A stretch of DNA of 20,805 nucleotides from a virus (IMGVR_UViG_3300036785_000724:1-20805); one strand, 5' to 3'; shown: positions 1 to 9,800, counted from the stretch's first letter. Numbers and translations are program-made. Notes: generated by a model not told the origin, from the sequence alone.

Positions 1-882
1 GAGGCCAGTAACGGCCATAGACGTTGCATCCTGCTTGTCCTGGATCGACAGATTTGTGGATGCATTCAACTGCGCAATCAGCTGTGATGATGCCGTCGCT
101 TTATCCTCGATCGACAGCTGGGTATTTGCGTTCAGCTGTGCGACGAATTGCTGCGTGGCCGATTGCTTGTCCTGGACCGACAGCTGCGTGGCGGAGTTGA
201 GTTGCGCGATGAACTGCTGCGATGCATTGTTGACTGTAGCTAGATCCTTTGCGCTGGCGATATTCAGTAGGGTTACGTCCCTCGTGCCGGCAAGCTGCTG
301 GGCAGTCTGTTGGGCGGTATTGATCCCTGCGGCGTTGCTCTGACTGACCGCTGTGCCCATCTGGGCATTTGCCAATGCCGCCGCATTCTGCGCCTGCACC
401 GTGTTCGTCATGGCCTGGTTGTAGGTGTTGGCGTCCGCCGTCGCGATCGGCGTGGCCGCCGTATAGAGCGCCGACTGGCCAGCCGTGATGCCCTGCGAGC
501 TGTTGATCAGCCCGCGCTGGTTCATGAGGTTGCGGGCGTTCGCCTCTGCCTGCTGCATGAGCGGCGAGCCGGACGCGATGATGTTGCTGATCTGGCCGGA
601 GACGGTCTGGTCGGCCTTGACGGTGAACGGGTTGGCCGTGGCGCTCGCAGCCTGGGCTTGGGCCGCCGTGTAGGGCGTCACGGTGGACCCGCCGACGGTC
701 TGCGGCGTCGGGCCGGGGGCTGCTCCCCCGGGCACTCCTGACGCCGCTGTGGCGGTCCCTGGGGCAGTATTGATCAGCCCGGTCGGTGTCGGCGAACCGA
801 GCGGGTTAGGCGCCCCAGGCAGCGGCGGGACCGGCGGCGGAACGGTGGGAGAATTGATCCCCGGTTGCAAACTTCCGCTCAT
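1..882 (-). CDS. Large virion protein, N-terminal part only (runs off left edge)
   Basis: The reading frame is open from an ATG at 882 down to base 1 (294 codons, no stop), so only the N-terminal part is present. The ATG overlaps the stop of the tail fibre gene as ATGA, which fixes the start by translational coupling. Residues 1-70 are rich in Pro and Gly and probably disordered. Residues 85-200 are rich in Ala, Gln and Asn and include NPFTVKADQTVSGQI and RGLINSSQGITAGQSALY, a pattern I associate with large podovirus virion proteins of the internal or ejection type. Residues 222-287 are three 22-residue repeats (separate entry), probably amphipathic helix. There is no signal peptide or enzyme motif. 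The role as an internal or ejected protein is inference; its position after the tail fibre gene agrees with it. Confidence 0.75.
   Translation of the reverse strand, partial: MSGSLQPGINSPTVPPPVPPLPGAPNPLGSPTPTGLINTAPGTATAASGVPGGAAPGPTPQTVGGSTVTPYTAAQAQAASATANPFTVKADQTVSGQISNIIASGSPLMQQAEANARNLMNQRGLINSSQGITAGQSALYTAATPIATADANTYNQAMTNTVQAQNAAALANAQMGTAVSQSNAAGINTAQQTAQQLAGTRDVTLLNIASAKDLATVNNASQQFIAQLNSATQLSVQDKQSATQQFVAQLNANTQLSIEDKATASSQLIAQLNASTNLSIQDKQDATSMAVTGL
22..219 (-). repeat. Three tandem 22-residue (66-base) repeats
   Basis: Residues 222-287 of the left-edge virion protein are three back-to-back units of 22 residues with the pattern (Q/S)Q(F/L)(I/V)AQLNxxTxLS(V/I)(Q/E)DK(Q/A)xA(T/S). 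Twenty-two is two hendecads, a period seen in long slightly right-handed coiled coils and apolipoprotein-like amphipathic helices. The repeats may go on beyond the window. Confidence 0.8.
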
Positions 883-2696
883 GTGCCGCGCGCCTCCAAC
901 GCCGCAATGCGCGTGAGCGCGTTCTGTAGCGCGGCCGTTAGGAACGCGATGTCCGCCTGGTAATCGCGGATCAGGCGGTGCCCGGCCTTGGCGAACCCAT
1001 CGCTGACTGCCATGCGCGCATCATCGCTCGGCAGCTGCCCGATCGCCTCCTCGCGACCTGCCGCGAGGTCCTCCTGCGCCACGAATCCAACAGTCGGCTT
1101 GCCGTCGAGCAGGTAGCGGCGAGGGCGGCCGCGCAGCACCCAATCGACGCCCTCGCCTGGCGTGAGATCGCGGATGTTGTCCTTTAGCCGACCGTCCGAG
1201 ACTGTCAGAAAGGCCTGTGCGGCAAACCCACCGACGGCTTGGGCTGAAATCCCCCACGTCCATGAAGTATTTGGAGCAGATATTCCAGATGTAACCAAAA
1301 ACGCACCGACGCTGCTTTCGGTGGCGGTGTGATTAAAAACCACCCCGCCGGTGAATACGCCGCCGCCCAGCGGCATATAGGTCTGCGATGCGCCAGCAGC
1401 CGTGACAAACCCCGCCGGGTAGTTTACCGTCGGAATGATGCCCAAGTCGGTGCCGTCTACTTGCGCCTTGAGACCTGAGCCACTCCACCCGATGCGGATC
1501 TTGTTGCTGCCTTGGCCGCTGCCGCCACCCTGCTCGATCGGGGTATACCCAAGCGCATCCTGCTTGCCAGCGATGGCGAACCCTACCTGCCCGGCGGTCT
1601 GGTAGCCCGCCGGGTTGCTCGCAGCATAGCGCGACGTGTCAGTAGGATGCACATGATCGCCGCGCGACATGCGAGGGTATATGCCAGCAGAAGCAGTACC
1701 GTCCATCCACGGCGTAAGGGTCGACATTTGGCCTGCAATCCAGGCTGTATTCACAATATATGTGCCGAACGTGTCTATTGTCGGCGTCGGTGTAGTCGGA
1801 TTGCCGGTGAGCGCTGGAGATGAAACCAAAGAAATCAGGTTTCCCGCAACCTGAATATTGGCGCCCCCGGTCAGCGAGGTCGCCGAATTCATCTGCGTGA
1901 ACGAAATGGCCGTCGTGCCTACCGTCACAGTTCCAGCTGGATTGCACAGCCAATTGGTATTGGCATTGACCGTGCCGCCGGCGTGGATTGGCACGAAGGC
2001 GCCAGCAAACTCCCCCGGCTGGTCCATGCTGGTGACGCGCGTCAGAATGTATGCGACGCCCGCCGTGCCAGCGGTCGTCACAATGTATAGGCCGTTGTTC
2101 GCCTGCGCGGCCTCATTCTTGACCAGCACGAGCTGGTCGGCAACCAGAGCGATGCCGTCTACAATGAGCACTCCGACAGTGGTTGCTGTCAGGGTGGCGC
2201 CGACCCCCGCCGTGCCATTGGCGTAGGTGTTCGGCGGGAACAATGCAGAGGCGGTCGCGGCATCTGCGGTCGGCTTCATCTGCATGCCAGAGGCGAAGCC
2301 ATCCACGTAATTCTTCGTTGCCGCATCCGTAGCCGCCAGCGGCACTCCCAGATCAGTGATTTTGTTGCCGCCCATCGAGAGATCCGCGGCGGCCGTGGCA
2401 AGCTGCTCCGGCCGTGTGCCCAGCACGAAGGCCGTCGACGCTATCTGTGTCGTCGCAGAGCCATTGGTCGCTGTTGGCGTTGTCGGAGTGCCGCTCAGAT
2501 GCGGCGATGCCAAGGGCGCCAGCAGCGCCTCGGCCGCCAGAGCGCGCGCCGTTTCCGTCGTCGCCCCGCTACCCAGCGACGTATCGATCAGATCGAATGC
2601 GGCCTGCAAGTTTGTGAACTCGCCGCGAACCAGCTCTGACAGCCCTTTGCTATGCGAGGCCGGATTGCCGCTTGGCGTGTAGAACGGATTGGTCAC
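879..2696 (-). CDS. Tail fibre/spike with C-terminal S74 self-cleaving chaperone
   Basis: 605 residues from a GTG start at 2696; AGGA lies 8 bases upstream, and the previous stop is at 2709. The N-terminal part contains Thr/Ala-rich repeats of the type LxGxPTTPTxx seen in phage tail fibres. The middle carries SRGDHVHPTDTSRY, the fibre motif with conserved DHVHP. The C-terminus, about residues 500-605, begins SDGRLKDNI and holds GFVAQE and a final helical stretch. This is the hallmark of the S74 intramolecular chaperone of endosialidase-type fibres, which helps the trimer fold and then cuts itself off at the Ser of SD(G)RLK. If that holds here, the mature fibre is about 499 residues. The role is host receptor binding at the tail tip. 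No glycosidase motif is visible in the body. The gene sits between the 740-residue tail protein and the left-edge virion protein and overlaps the latter by ATGA. Confidence 0.9.
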   Translation of the reverse strand: MTNPFYTPSGNPASHSKGLSELVRGEFTNLQAAFDLIDTSLGSGATTETARALAAEALLAPLASPHLSGTPTTPTATNGSATTQIASTAFVLGTRPEQLATAAADLSMGGNKITDLGVPLAATDAATKNYVDGFASGMQMKPTADAATASALFPPNTYANGTAGVGATLTATTVGVLIVDGIALVADQLVLVKNEAAQANNGLYIVTTAGTAGVAYILTRVTSMDQPGEFAGAFVPIHAGGTVNANTNWLCNPAGTVTVGTTAISFTQMNSATSLTGGANIQVAGNLISLVSSPALTGNPTTPTPTIDTFGTYIVNTAWIAGQMSTLTPWMDGTASAGIYPRMSRGDHVHPTDTSRYAASNPAGYQTAGQVGFAIAGKQDALGYTPIEQGGGSGQGSNKIRIGWSGSGLKAQVDGTDLGIIPTVNYPAGFVTAAGASQTYMPLGGGVFTGGVVFNHTATESSVGAFLVTSGISAPNTSWTWGISAQAVGGFAAQAFLTVSDGRLKDNIRDLTPGEGVDWVLRGRPRRYLLDGKPTVGFVAQEDLAAGREEAIGQLPSDDARMAVSDGFAKAGHRLIRDYQADIAFLTAALQNALTRIAALEARGT

Positions 2697-2708
2697 GATC
2701 TTTTCCTT

Positions 2709-4931
2709 TTAGACGCGCATACCGCGACGCATGCTATAGTGGTGAATGATGCTGTTGATTGTATAGGGCGCGATATAGTTCGTGCCGCTCGTGATCGTAA
2801 CACGCACATTCTCGGCCGTTCCTGTCTCGTCGACATCAGTCGGAAACAGCCCGGAACCGTCCCATGTGAACTCGTCCCACACGAAGCTGTCCCAGAACGG
2901 AACCGTGCCAAGATTCAAAACTGCACTCGTGTCTGGAATCTGCGCGATCTGGTCTGAATTGTAACCGAGCTGATAGCCATACTGGATTTCCGTGTAATTA
3001 TCGCCCTGCACCTCTATCGATGCTGCCCTGAACCGCTTCAGAATGCGCGGCGACTTGATGGCATCCCATGCAGTCTGAAAATAGGCATTGATCGCTCGCC
3101 CATCAAAGCTGGTCCCGCGATCGAGCTGATAGACATAGCCGCTTTCGCTGCCAGCATAAGTCGCCTCATCGTCGGTCACCAGCTTCGTGTTGTCCACGCA
3201 AGTCATGCAGTCTGGAAACAACGCTAGTCCGGCGCCAAGATATTGCTGGTTCAGCACCGTGCAGTAGAGCGCATAGCCGTCGGCGAAGAACAGCCGATAC
3301 TGGCTCTTTTCGCGGCTGACCGCGGATGCCACCAGATTGCCGCGCTCACGGGCGATGAACGGCAGTATGTTCTTTGTCAGCGTGGTCGGCAGGAAATTGC
3401 CCCAGTTCAGCGTGGTCTTCAGCGTCACCGCGCCAAGGTCATCCAGAAAGAACGTGTCGAATAGGTTCTGGATCGAGTACGGCACCGCGCCAATGCCGGT
3501 GTTGAACGTGACGAAGTTGAAGGTGTCCGGCGAGGTGCCGTAAAGGAACGCGCTATTGTTGTGCAGGAACACGCCCAGCGTTGCGGTGGTCTGGCTGCCC
3601 GGCAGGGTGATCATGCCGGTGATGGTGTCGCCAGTCGCGATCTCGCCCGCACCATCGACCGCGCTCCACTTGAACGGATTGCCGGCAGCGCAATAGAACA
3701 GCGAGGCAGCCTGCGCGAGAAACAGGAAGTTTTTGTGGAACGCGATATGCAGCGGATGATCGGCCGTCAATCCGGTGCTGATCGGCGCCAGCGTCTCGCC
3801 ATCGAACTCGAACGCTGGATTGACGCCATCGACGCCGTAGATCCGACGGGTAACTAGCTGGCCGGAGAAGTTGCACTTGACGAACTCGAACCGTCCACCT
3901 GACGCCATAACGATGGGTTTCTGTATGTCCGAGATCGTCACATGTGCGCCGCTGGTCGTGGTGGCGGCGCCTGCCGTGAAGTCGCCGTGGTCGATCTGGT
4001 CGACCACAAACCGTCCGACAGCCGTTCCCCCTGTCCATGAGCCGGACTGCCACATCACGCGCTTGATCGTCGCAGTCGCGCTTCCCTGCGTCAGCGTGTC
4101 CCCATCGAGCGGTATCGCCGTGCCGCCGGCCGTGAACTCCACGGTATGAAAATAGGGTATCAGCACCCAGCCCATCGAGCTGGCCCGGTAGAGCAGCGCG
4201 TAGATGCCGCCAGCATTGGCACGGAATGCATAGAGCTGGTCGACCCCTCCGAATGCCATGCTGACGACGCCAAGCACCGGCCCGCTGCCAGGCACCTTGC
4301 CGATCAGTGCACGATAGACATCAGCGGCTGCCGCTCGGTAGATCGCATCTGTCTTCGCATCGACCTGGAATATTTGAGGTGTCGCCACGCCCAGCACGCC
4401 AAAGCCCAGAAGTTCCAACTGGCTGCTATCATCAAATTGCCCGGAAACGCGCGTCAGCACCAAATACGGTGTTGGTGTTGTCACAATGACCGCAATAAGA
4501 CCGCTCGCGCCGGTTGCCCTCTGAATGACCGTCTGACCAATGGTTGGCTTGCCGGCAATAGTTCGAGGCGAGGAGACAAAGTCAGAGTCGAAATCGGTAG
4601 TGAAATCGGCCGGCACGGAATGCCCCACCACATCGCCAAGCGCTGGAACAGACGGATCGCCCGCAATGACCTGCACAATGATGTAGGTCGCCGTGCTCGG
4701 CGAGGGATGGCCATCGGTGCGCTCGTAGCCCGCAACGCGCGTGTAACCGCCAAATTGGGCCACCTCGAAGTTGAGCACGTCATGCAGCGCACCAGGCGGC
4801 AGCCGCAGCGGCGGCGTGGTGAGGTCGAGGCCGCCAGGAAATGTCTGGCCCTGCGCGTTGCTTCCATGGCCCAGCTGTGTTTGTGTGTATTTGACCGCCG
4901 GCCACTGCTGCTTTTGGGCAGTAGCACTCAT
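2709..4931 (-). CDS. Large tail protein (nozzle/tail-tube-B-like position), 740 aa
   Basis: 740 residues; the ATG at 4931 overlaps the stop of the GH5 gene as ATGA. The sequence is soluble, rich in beta-type segments, with no signal peptide or membrane helix. The N-terminal part has LPPGALHDVLNFEVAQFGGY, a pattern often found near the start of large podovirus tail proteins (promising rather than diagnostic). Repeated FTAGG/FxGG segments and aromatic motifs suggest a beta-propeller or beta-sandwich protein. By gene order (adaptor-like protein, this protein, tail fibre) it fits the nozzle or tubular B protein of short tails. This is inference from size and position. No catalytic motif is recognised. 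The next gene (tail fibre) starts 12 bases after its stop. Confidence 0.7.
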   Translation of the reverse strand: MSATAQKQQWPAVKYTQTQLGHGSNAQGQTFPGGLDLTTPPLRLPPGALHDVLNFEVAQFGGYTRVAGYERTDGHPSPSTATYIIVQVIAGDPSVPALGDVVGHSVPADFTTDFDSDFVSSPRTIAGKPTIGQTVIQRATGASGLIAVIVTTPTPYLVLTRVSGQFDDSSQLELLGFGVLGVATPQIFQVDAKTDAIYRAAAADVYRALIGKVPGSGPVLGVVSMAFGGVDQLYAFRANAGGIYALLYRASSMGWVLIPYFHTVEFTAGGTAIPLDGDTLTQGSATATIKRVMWQSGSWTGGTAVGRFVVDQIDHGDFTAGAATTTSGAHVTISDIQKPIVMASGGRFEFVKCNFSGQLVTRRIYGVDGVNPAFEFDGETLAPISTGLTADHPLHIAFHKNFLFLAQAASLFYCAAGNPFKWSAVDGAGEIATGDTITGMITLPGSQTTATLGVFLHNNSAFLYGTSPDTFNFVTFNTGIGAVPYSIQNLFDTFFLDDLGAVTLKTTLNWGNFLPTTLTKNILPFIARERGNLVASAVSREKSQYRLFFADGYALYCTVLNQQYLGAGLALFPDCMTCVDNTKLVTDDEATYAGSESGYVYQLDRGTSFDGRAINAYFQTAWDAIKSPRILKRFRAASIEVQGDNYTEIQYGYQLGYNSDQIAQIPDTSAVLNLGTVPFWDSFVWDEFTWDGSGLFPTDVDETGTAENVRVTITSGTNYIAPYTINSIIHHYSMRRGMRV

Positions 4932-6157
4932 GCAAGCCAGCCCATTTGCTGCATCAGCTTGCCCATGCTGGACAGTGTATTGCCATTCCCGTCCAAGAAC
5001 AGGTTGTCCCCCTCATGGTAGCCGTTGGTTGCACTCCAGAACGCAGCACCGCACTCATGGGCCTGCTGGCTTTGGATGATATGCCTCACGCAATCGGCGC
5101 CTTTGGCATCAACCGTTCCGCCGTCTGTTGAATCGCCGAACTCGTCAACGACAGAGTACAGCCCGGTCGCATTGCAGCCATTTTGCAGGTTTCCGTTCCA
5201 CCAGTCATTGTAGTTATGGGGGCAGAGGAAAATCTGGTTGTTCTGGGAGATTGAAGCCATGGTTGGTCCCACGTTGTCGAGCTGCCATCCGCCCCTGATT
5301 TCCAACCCGATAGGATTGGTCCATCCGGCGGCGCGACACGCATTGATGATCCGTATCTGATCGCCGCTCACATCGCCGCCCGGCTCGTTTGGAGTTTCGA
5401 TGAATGCATACGGATTGCTTTTGAAAGCCGCACACATGTTTTGATACCAGCCGATGGTCGAGCCGTCCACCCCGGAATGGTAGTCAATCAGACAGATTAT
5501 CTGCCTGCCGGTCAATTCGGCGACCATGGATCTGATGTTGTCTACGGTGGTATCCCCGCCGCAGACCACGCGCACGAAATTTATGCCAGGGAAATTCCTG
5601 TATACGTTGGCCTTGATTTGGTTGAACTCGCCCCACCACCAATTGACGCCGCGCAACTCCCATTTATTGCCTTTGTTATCGCGGAAGCCGTTCGCCTGAT
5701 TCACGGTGAATCCCGTGGCGCTGCCAGGGGGCGGTGGCGGAGGAGGCCCAACCGTCGGGTCGCTTTCCTGCACCCACACTGGCGGATTGGTCGGTGCCGA
5801 GTTCCACCATCCAGGCGGCGTCCAGTTGTTCTCCTGATGGATCTTCCCGCCGAACCACCCGAGCTTAACGACGCCTGCGGTCTTGCCGTCGGTGATGCCG
5901 TTCGCCTGGACCTGAAAGCCGGAAGCCCCTTGGACGAGCGTCCACGGCCACGGTGGGCTGTGGTTGTCGTAGATGATCTGACCGGCCGCCGTGATCCATG
6001 TGTCGTCCGGCGAGGTCGTGGGCACGGGCGGGGCGCTTGGCTGTAACGCCGCGACCTGGCCCTGCATCACTACAGCCAACTTCTGCAGACTGTCGACCGC
6101 TGTCTTTATCTGATCCGAGGAAGCCTTGAGTGCGTCAATATCAGATTGCGTTGTCAT
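4928..6157 (-). CDS. Tail-associated GH5-type glycoside hydrolase
   Basis: 409 residues from an ATG at 6157 with AAGGAGA 6-7 bases upstream. Three parts are visible. Residues 1-40 are a short coiled-coil-like helix. Residues 52-132 form a Trp-rich module (WITAAGQIIY, GITDGKTAGVVKLGWFGGKI) like the small beta domain found beside phage and bacterial glycosidases. A Pro linker (GPPPPPPPG) at 137-145 leads to the catalytic domain, 150-409. The catalytic part matches family GH5 (cellulase/mannanase clan A): LRGVNWWW near 168, DYHSG at 225-229, ETPNEPGG with acid/base Glu258, PHNYNDWW at 313, VDEFGD with nucleophile Glu339, and AFWSATNG with the conserved Trp at 374. All the key residues are present, so it is probably active on a beta-glycan such as host capsule or exopolysaccharide. 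There is no signal peptide. It lies among tail genes and overlaps the next one by ATGA, which suggests a virion component. The substrate cannot be told from sequence. Confidence 0.85.
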   Translation of the reverse strand: MTTQSDIDALKASSDQIKTAVDSLQKLAVVMQGQVAALQPSAPPVPTTSPDDTWITAAGQIIYDNHSPPWPWTLVQGASGFQVQANGITDGKTAGVVKLGWFGGKIHQENNWTPPGWWNSAPTNPPVWVQESDPTVGPPPPPPPGSATGFTVNQANGFRDNKGNKWELRGVNWWWGEFNQIKANVYRNFPGINFVRVVCGGDTTVDNIRSMVAELTGRQIICLIDYHSGVDGSTIGWYQNMCAAFKSNPYAFIETPNEPGGDVSGDQIRIINACRAAGWTNPIGLEIRGGWQLDNVGPTMASISQNNQIFLCPHNYNDWWNGNLQNGCNATGLYSVVDEFGDSTDGGTVDAKGADCVRHIIQSQQAHECGAAFWSATNGYHEGDNLFLDGNGNTLSSMGKLMQQMGWLA

Positions 6158-6172
6158 GCTAAATCTCCTTTT

Positions 6173-6886
6173 CTATGCAAGCGAGCCTGCCCAACTCACT
6201 TTGGGCGCGCGCACCGCCTGCAACTGCGCATACATTCCGGCGTTCTCCTCCGACCCTCGCTCCCAGACTTCGGGCGCACTCTCGTACCGCCCATATTTCA
6301 TCATGGTTCGATACACGATCAGCATATGAAAGCGCTCCGGCAATCCGGCCGGCACGTCGAAGTCGTTGACCATCGTGCTCGGCGCGACAAAGTAGTCGCC
6401 CGTCACGGTGTAATCGTCGTTTGGTGGCGGCCCGAGGTTCAGCGAGTTGTCGGGGCCGATCGCGATGGCGACCGGGCGCGTCTTGACCGTCCGCATCGCG
6501 CCATACATGTAGCTGTCGCGCCAGGTGTCGAACGGGATGTCGGTCAGATACGTTTCGGCCCGGAACCCCACTGCTGTCGGGAACACGCGGAACGTCCCCT
6601 TTTCCCACTTGCCAAAGACCTTGGTCAGATCATCGCCGAGCGGGTAGCTGGCCTGTCCGCCAACGGTCTGAAGCGCGATGCCACCGCCGAGCAGGTTGGA
6701 AGACCGCATCCAGCCCCAATCGTCGTGGTCCATCTGAATGTCGGTCCAGCCGTCGTTGATCCAAGATACGATGCGACCAACGCTTCCGGTTGCGCCTGTG
6801 ACGGTCGGCAATACGGTCTGAATAGCGGAACCGCTCGCAACGCCGCAGTTCATGACTGCCGATCTCGCCAAATCCAAGAAATTCAC
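6173..6886 (-). CDS. Head-tail adaptor-like protein (tubular A/adaptor position)
   Basis: 237 residues from a GTG at 6886. I chose this start because the protein then opens with VNFLDLARSAVMNCGVASG, the usual opening of this phage family (M-x-FL-x-L...GxxGsG), and because GGAGAAGG lies 9 bases upstream. A longer frame up to 7024 would overlap the end of the 1546-residue gene and adds unlikely residues. The segment GRIVSWINDGWTDIQMDHDDW is followed by a beta-rich half ending in MLIVYRTMMKYGRYE. This layout, a helical N-terminal part and a beta-rich C-terminal part of 200-250 residues, is typical of podovirus head-tail adaptors. It probably joins the portal ring to the tail. The gene order (adaptor, GH5, large tail protein, fibre) supports this. 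Confidence 0.7.
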   Translation of the reverse strand: MNFLDLARSAVMNCGVASGSAIQTVLPTVTGATGSVGRIVSWINDGWTDIQMDHDDWGWMRSSNLLGGGIALQTVGGQASYPLGDDLTKVFGKWEKGTFRVFPTAVGFRAETYLTDIPFDTWRDSYMYGAMRTVKTRPVAIAIGPDNSLNLGPPPNDDYTVTGDYFVAPSTMVNDFDVPAGLPERFHMLIVYRTMMKYGRYESAPEVWERGSEENAGMYAQLQAVRAPKVSWAGSLA

Positions 6887-6890
6887 ACTT

Positions 6891-9800
6891 TCACACCTTC
6901 TCCAATGGCCTGATGCCGATTTTCGCGCCTCGCTCGTCGTCATCGCGCAGACCGATTGTGGCGCGAGGCCCCGGGCCGGGTCCGATGCCGATGGTTGCGC
7001 CACGTGCGGCGAATGCCGGCACACCGATCTTTGCGCCTCGGTCTGTCACTGTGCCGGCTGCGATTTCGGCGCCATGGGATAGGGGCGAAATGACATCGAT
7101 CTCGACGATCGCCGGCCGGACCTGGGCATCGGCTCTGAAGGCAGCAATCGGGCCGAATATCGCGGCTGCCTGGAAGGTATAGAGCTGCCTGGCGTAGACG
7201 GTCGGATCAGCGACCAGCGCTGCCCGAGCCGCCATCTCGGTCACTGCGACGAACAACTGCGCAGGACTGGCGACAAGAGTTGCGGTCGGGGCCAGCGTCG
7301 CATTGGCGGCTATGCGGATAGCCCGGACCGTCGGATCGGCACTCAATGACGCACTGGCACCAAGCGATGCCGCTGCCCTAGCTTTCAGCCTCGCCGTAGC
7401 GGCCAGCGTCGGAGACGGGACCAGCGTCGCGGTGGTCGGCACTTTGAACGTATGGACCGTCGGGTCTGCGACCAGCGAGGCGCCAGCCCCGAGCGTCGCC
7501 GCCGCAACAGCCCTCGCCGTCACAGAGGCGGTTAATCCGCCTGCTGGAGCCAGCGTCGCCGCCGCGGCTGCCCGCACCCCTGGCGAGGCTCTGAGGCCTC
7601 CTGCCGGCGTCAGGACTGTCGCAGCGCTGGCCTGCAGACCAGCCGTGGCGACAAGGCCGCCAGCAGCGCTTAGCAGCGCCCTGCCCCCCGCGCCCTTGTC
7701 CGGCGCTGCCGCCAGCGTGGCACTGGCAGCGAGCGTCGCCGTGGCGCGCGCCTCGACAACCGGCGTTGCAGCGATGGTCGGCGTCGGCGCCAGTGTCGCG
7801 CTCGCGGAGATCGACGAGGCGATCTGGACGAACCCGGCCGGCGCAGCGTAGGTCCAGTCTGTTTGGCCGAAGTGGCCGGTTACCTGGTCATTCTGGTTGT
7901 TGAGCGAAACCGCCGGCGCCACGCCGCCGCCCGCGTAGATCGAGGCGAATAGGGTCAGTCCGCCAGTTCCCGCCGCCGGGTCTCCAGTCGGATACCAGGC
8001 GCCCCCGTTGACCGCTACCCAGAGTTTGTGAACGTTGGCGTTGTAGGCAAACCGGCAGACGCTGCCTTGGACAAAGAGCGGCGGATATATACCAGTGTAA
8101 TCGCCGGCGGCGGTGGCAAATCCTGCATTGCCCTGCCATGTGTCCCATTCCAGGGCATTGACATCGTTGGCCAGGCTATTGGCGGCCGTGGCATCGAACG
8201 ACGGATTGGCGAGACCGACCGTTACGTTATCGGCAGCCGCCGTGACGATCTGGATTTCCCAATAGTACGACCGCGTACTGACGAAGATCGTGCCGATATC
8301 GCAGCCGCGCACACCGTCGTTGGCGCCCGTCCGCGTCGTGGTGCGCCCGACATCGGTGACGGTCAGGGCGCCGTATTTGTTGGTCGTCGACCACTTTTCT
8401 GCCGGGGCAGGAATCAGTGTCGGATTGGCGGCAAAGGTCGGTGCAGCCGCGAGCGCTGTGCTCGCTGCGAGCTTGGCCCGTGCCGTCGCGGCTATTCCGG
8501 CGCTCGCCGCCAGCGTAGCTGTTACCGGCCGCTGCGGTGTGCCGTTGGCAGCCAGGCCGGCTGCCGCGGCTATCGTGGCTGCGCCGTTGAGTTCCGCTGT
8601 TGCGCTGGCAGCGAGGCTGGCTGCCGCTGCTATCGTCGCCTTCGCGGCGAGGTCGGCTGTCACACTGGCGCTGAAGCCGGCAGTGGCCGTCAGCGTGGCG
8701 GATGCAGAGATCGGTCCGCCGCCACCAGTCTGGACTGTGGGATCGGCGGTCAGTCCGGCGGTGACCGGCAGCATCGCGGTGACCGGAACCGCGCGCGCCG
8801 GCGTCGATGTCAGGGTCGCGGTGGCTGCCAGACTGCCGGTTGCGACCAGCTTTGCGGTCGCCGTCGGCGTCAGCGTGGCGGCAGGAGCGAGGGCCGCTGT
8901 TGCCCGTAGGATCTGGTTGGCGAGTGCGGAGAAGCCTGCGGACACCGCCAGGGTCGTGCTAGCTGAGACGGAAGCGGCAGAGCGTAGTTCGACGAAGCTG
9001 GTCGGCGCTGAATAGGTCCAGTCCGCCTGGGCGAAGTGGGCCGTTACCTGGTTGTTCTGAGCATTGAACGAAACAGCGGGCGCTATGCCGCCGGCGTAGT
9101 TCGACGCGAACAGCGGCAAGCCGCCGGTTCCGGCCGCAGGATCGCCGCTCGGATACCACGCACCGACATTGACCGCGACCCAGAGCAGGTGGGTGGTGGC
9201 GTTGTAGGCAAACCGGACGACATCGCCCTGGACGTAGTTCGGAGCACTATAGGCGCTCAAATCTCCGGCGGCTGTGGAATAGAACGCGCCACCCTGCCAG
9301 GTATACAAGCCTAGAGCGTCGTTAGCATTTCCAATGTTGACGGTGTTTGATGTGCCATCAAACGATGAAGCTGCGACGCCAATATATATGTCGTCGGTCG
9401 TGAGTGATGTAAGCGCGAGCTCCCAGTAGTACGCGCCGGTACTGACAAAGAGCGTGCCGACATCGTTGCCACGGACGCCATCGTTGGCCGTGGTCCGTGT
9501 GGTGATCTGCCCGGCGCCGCTGACCGCCAGGCCGGAATATTTGTTGGTGGCCGACCAGCGTTCGGCCGGTACTCTCGGATTTGCCGTGAAGGTCGCGGCC
9601 GGCGTGAGTGCGGTCGTGCCGAGCAGCTTCGCGGTCGCCGCCGGCGTCAGTGTCGCAGCGGCGGGGAATGCTACACTAGCCGCCGAGGTCTGTGTCACCG
9701 TGCCGGTGAACGTAGCAGCCGCTGCCAGCGTGGCAGTAGCCGGCACCTCGCGCACTGGCGTAGCCGTCACGGTGGCTACAGCGGCCAGAGACGCGGACGC

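Noticed and set aside
3553-4053. 166-residue minus-strand frame rich in Arg
   Set aside because: Alternative frame within the 740-residue gene; Arg/His-rich shadow.
4146-5021. 291-residue plus-strand frame
   Set aside because: Antisense to the 740-residue tail gene; composition of an artefact and no start signal.
6886-7024. Longer N-terminus for the adaptor-like protein
   Set aside because: It would overlap the end of the giant gene by over 130 bases and adds residues that do not fit the family; the GTG at 6886 has a good ribosome binding site.
8028-8909. 293-residue plus-strand frame with Cys/Arg/Gly-rich repeats
   Set aside because: It mirrors the repeats of the giant minus-strand gene; the repeat look comes from that gene's DNA repeats.
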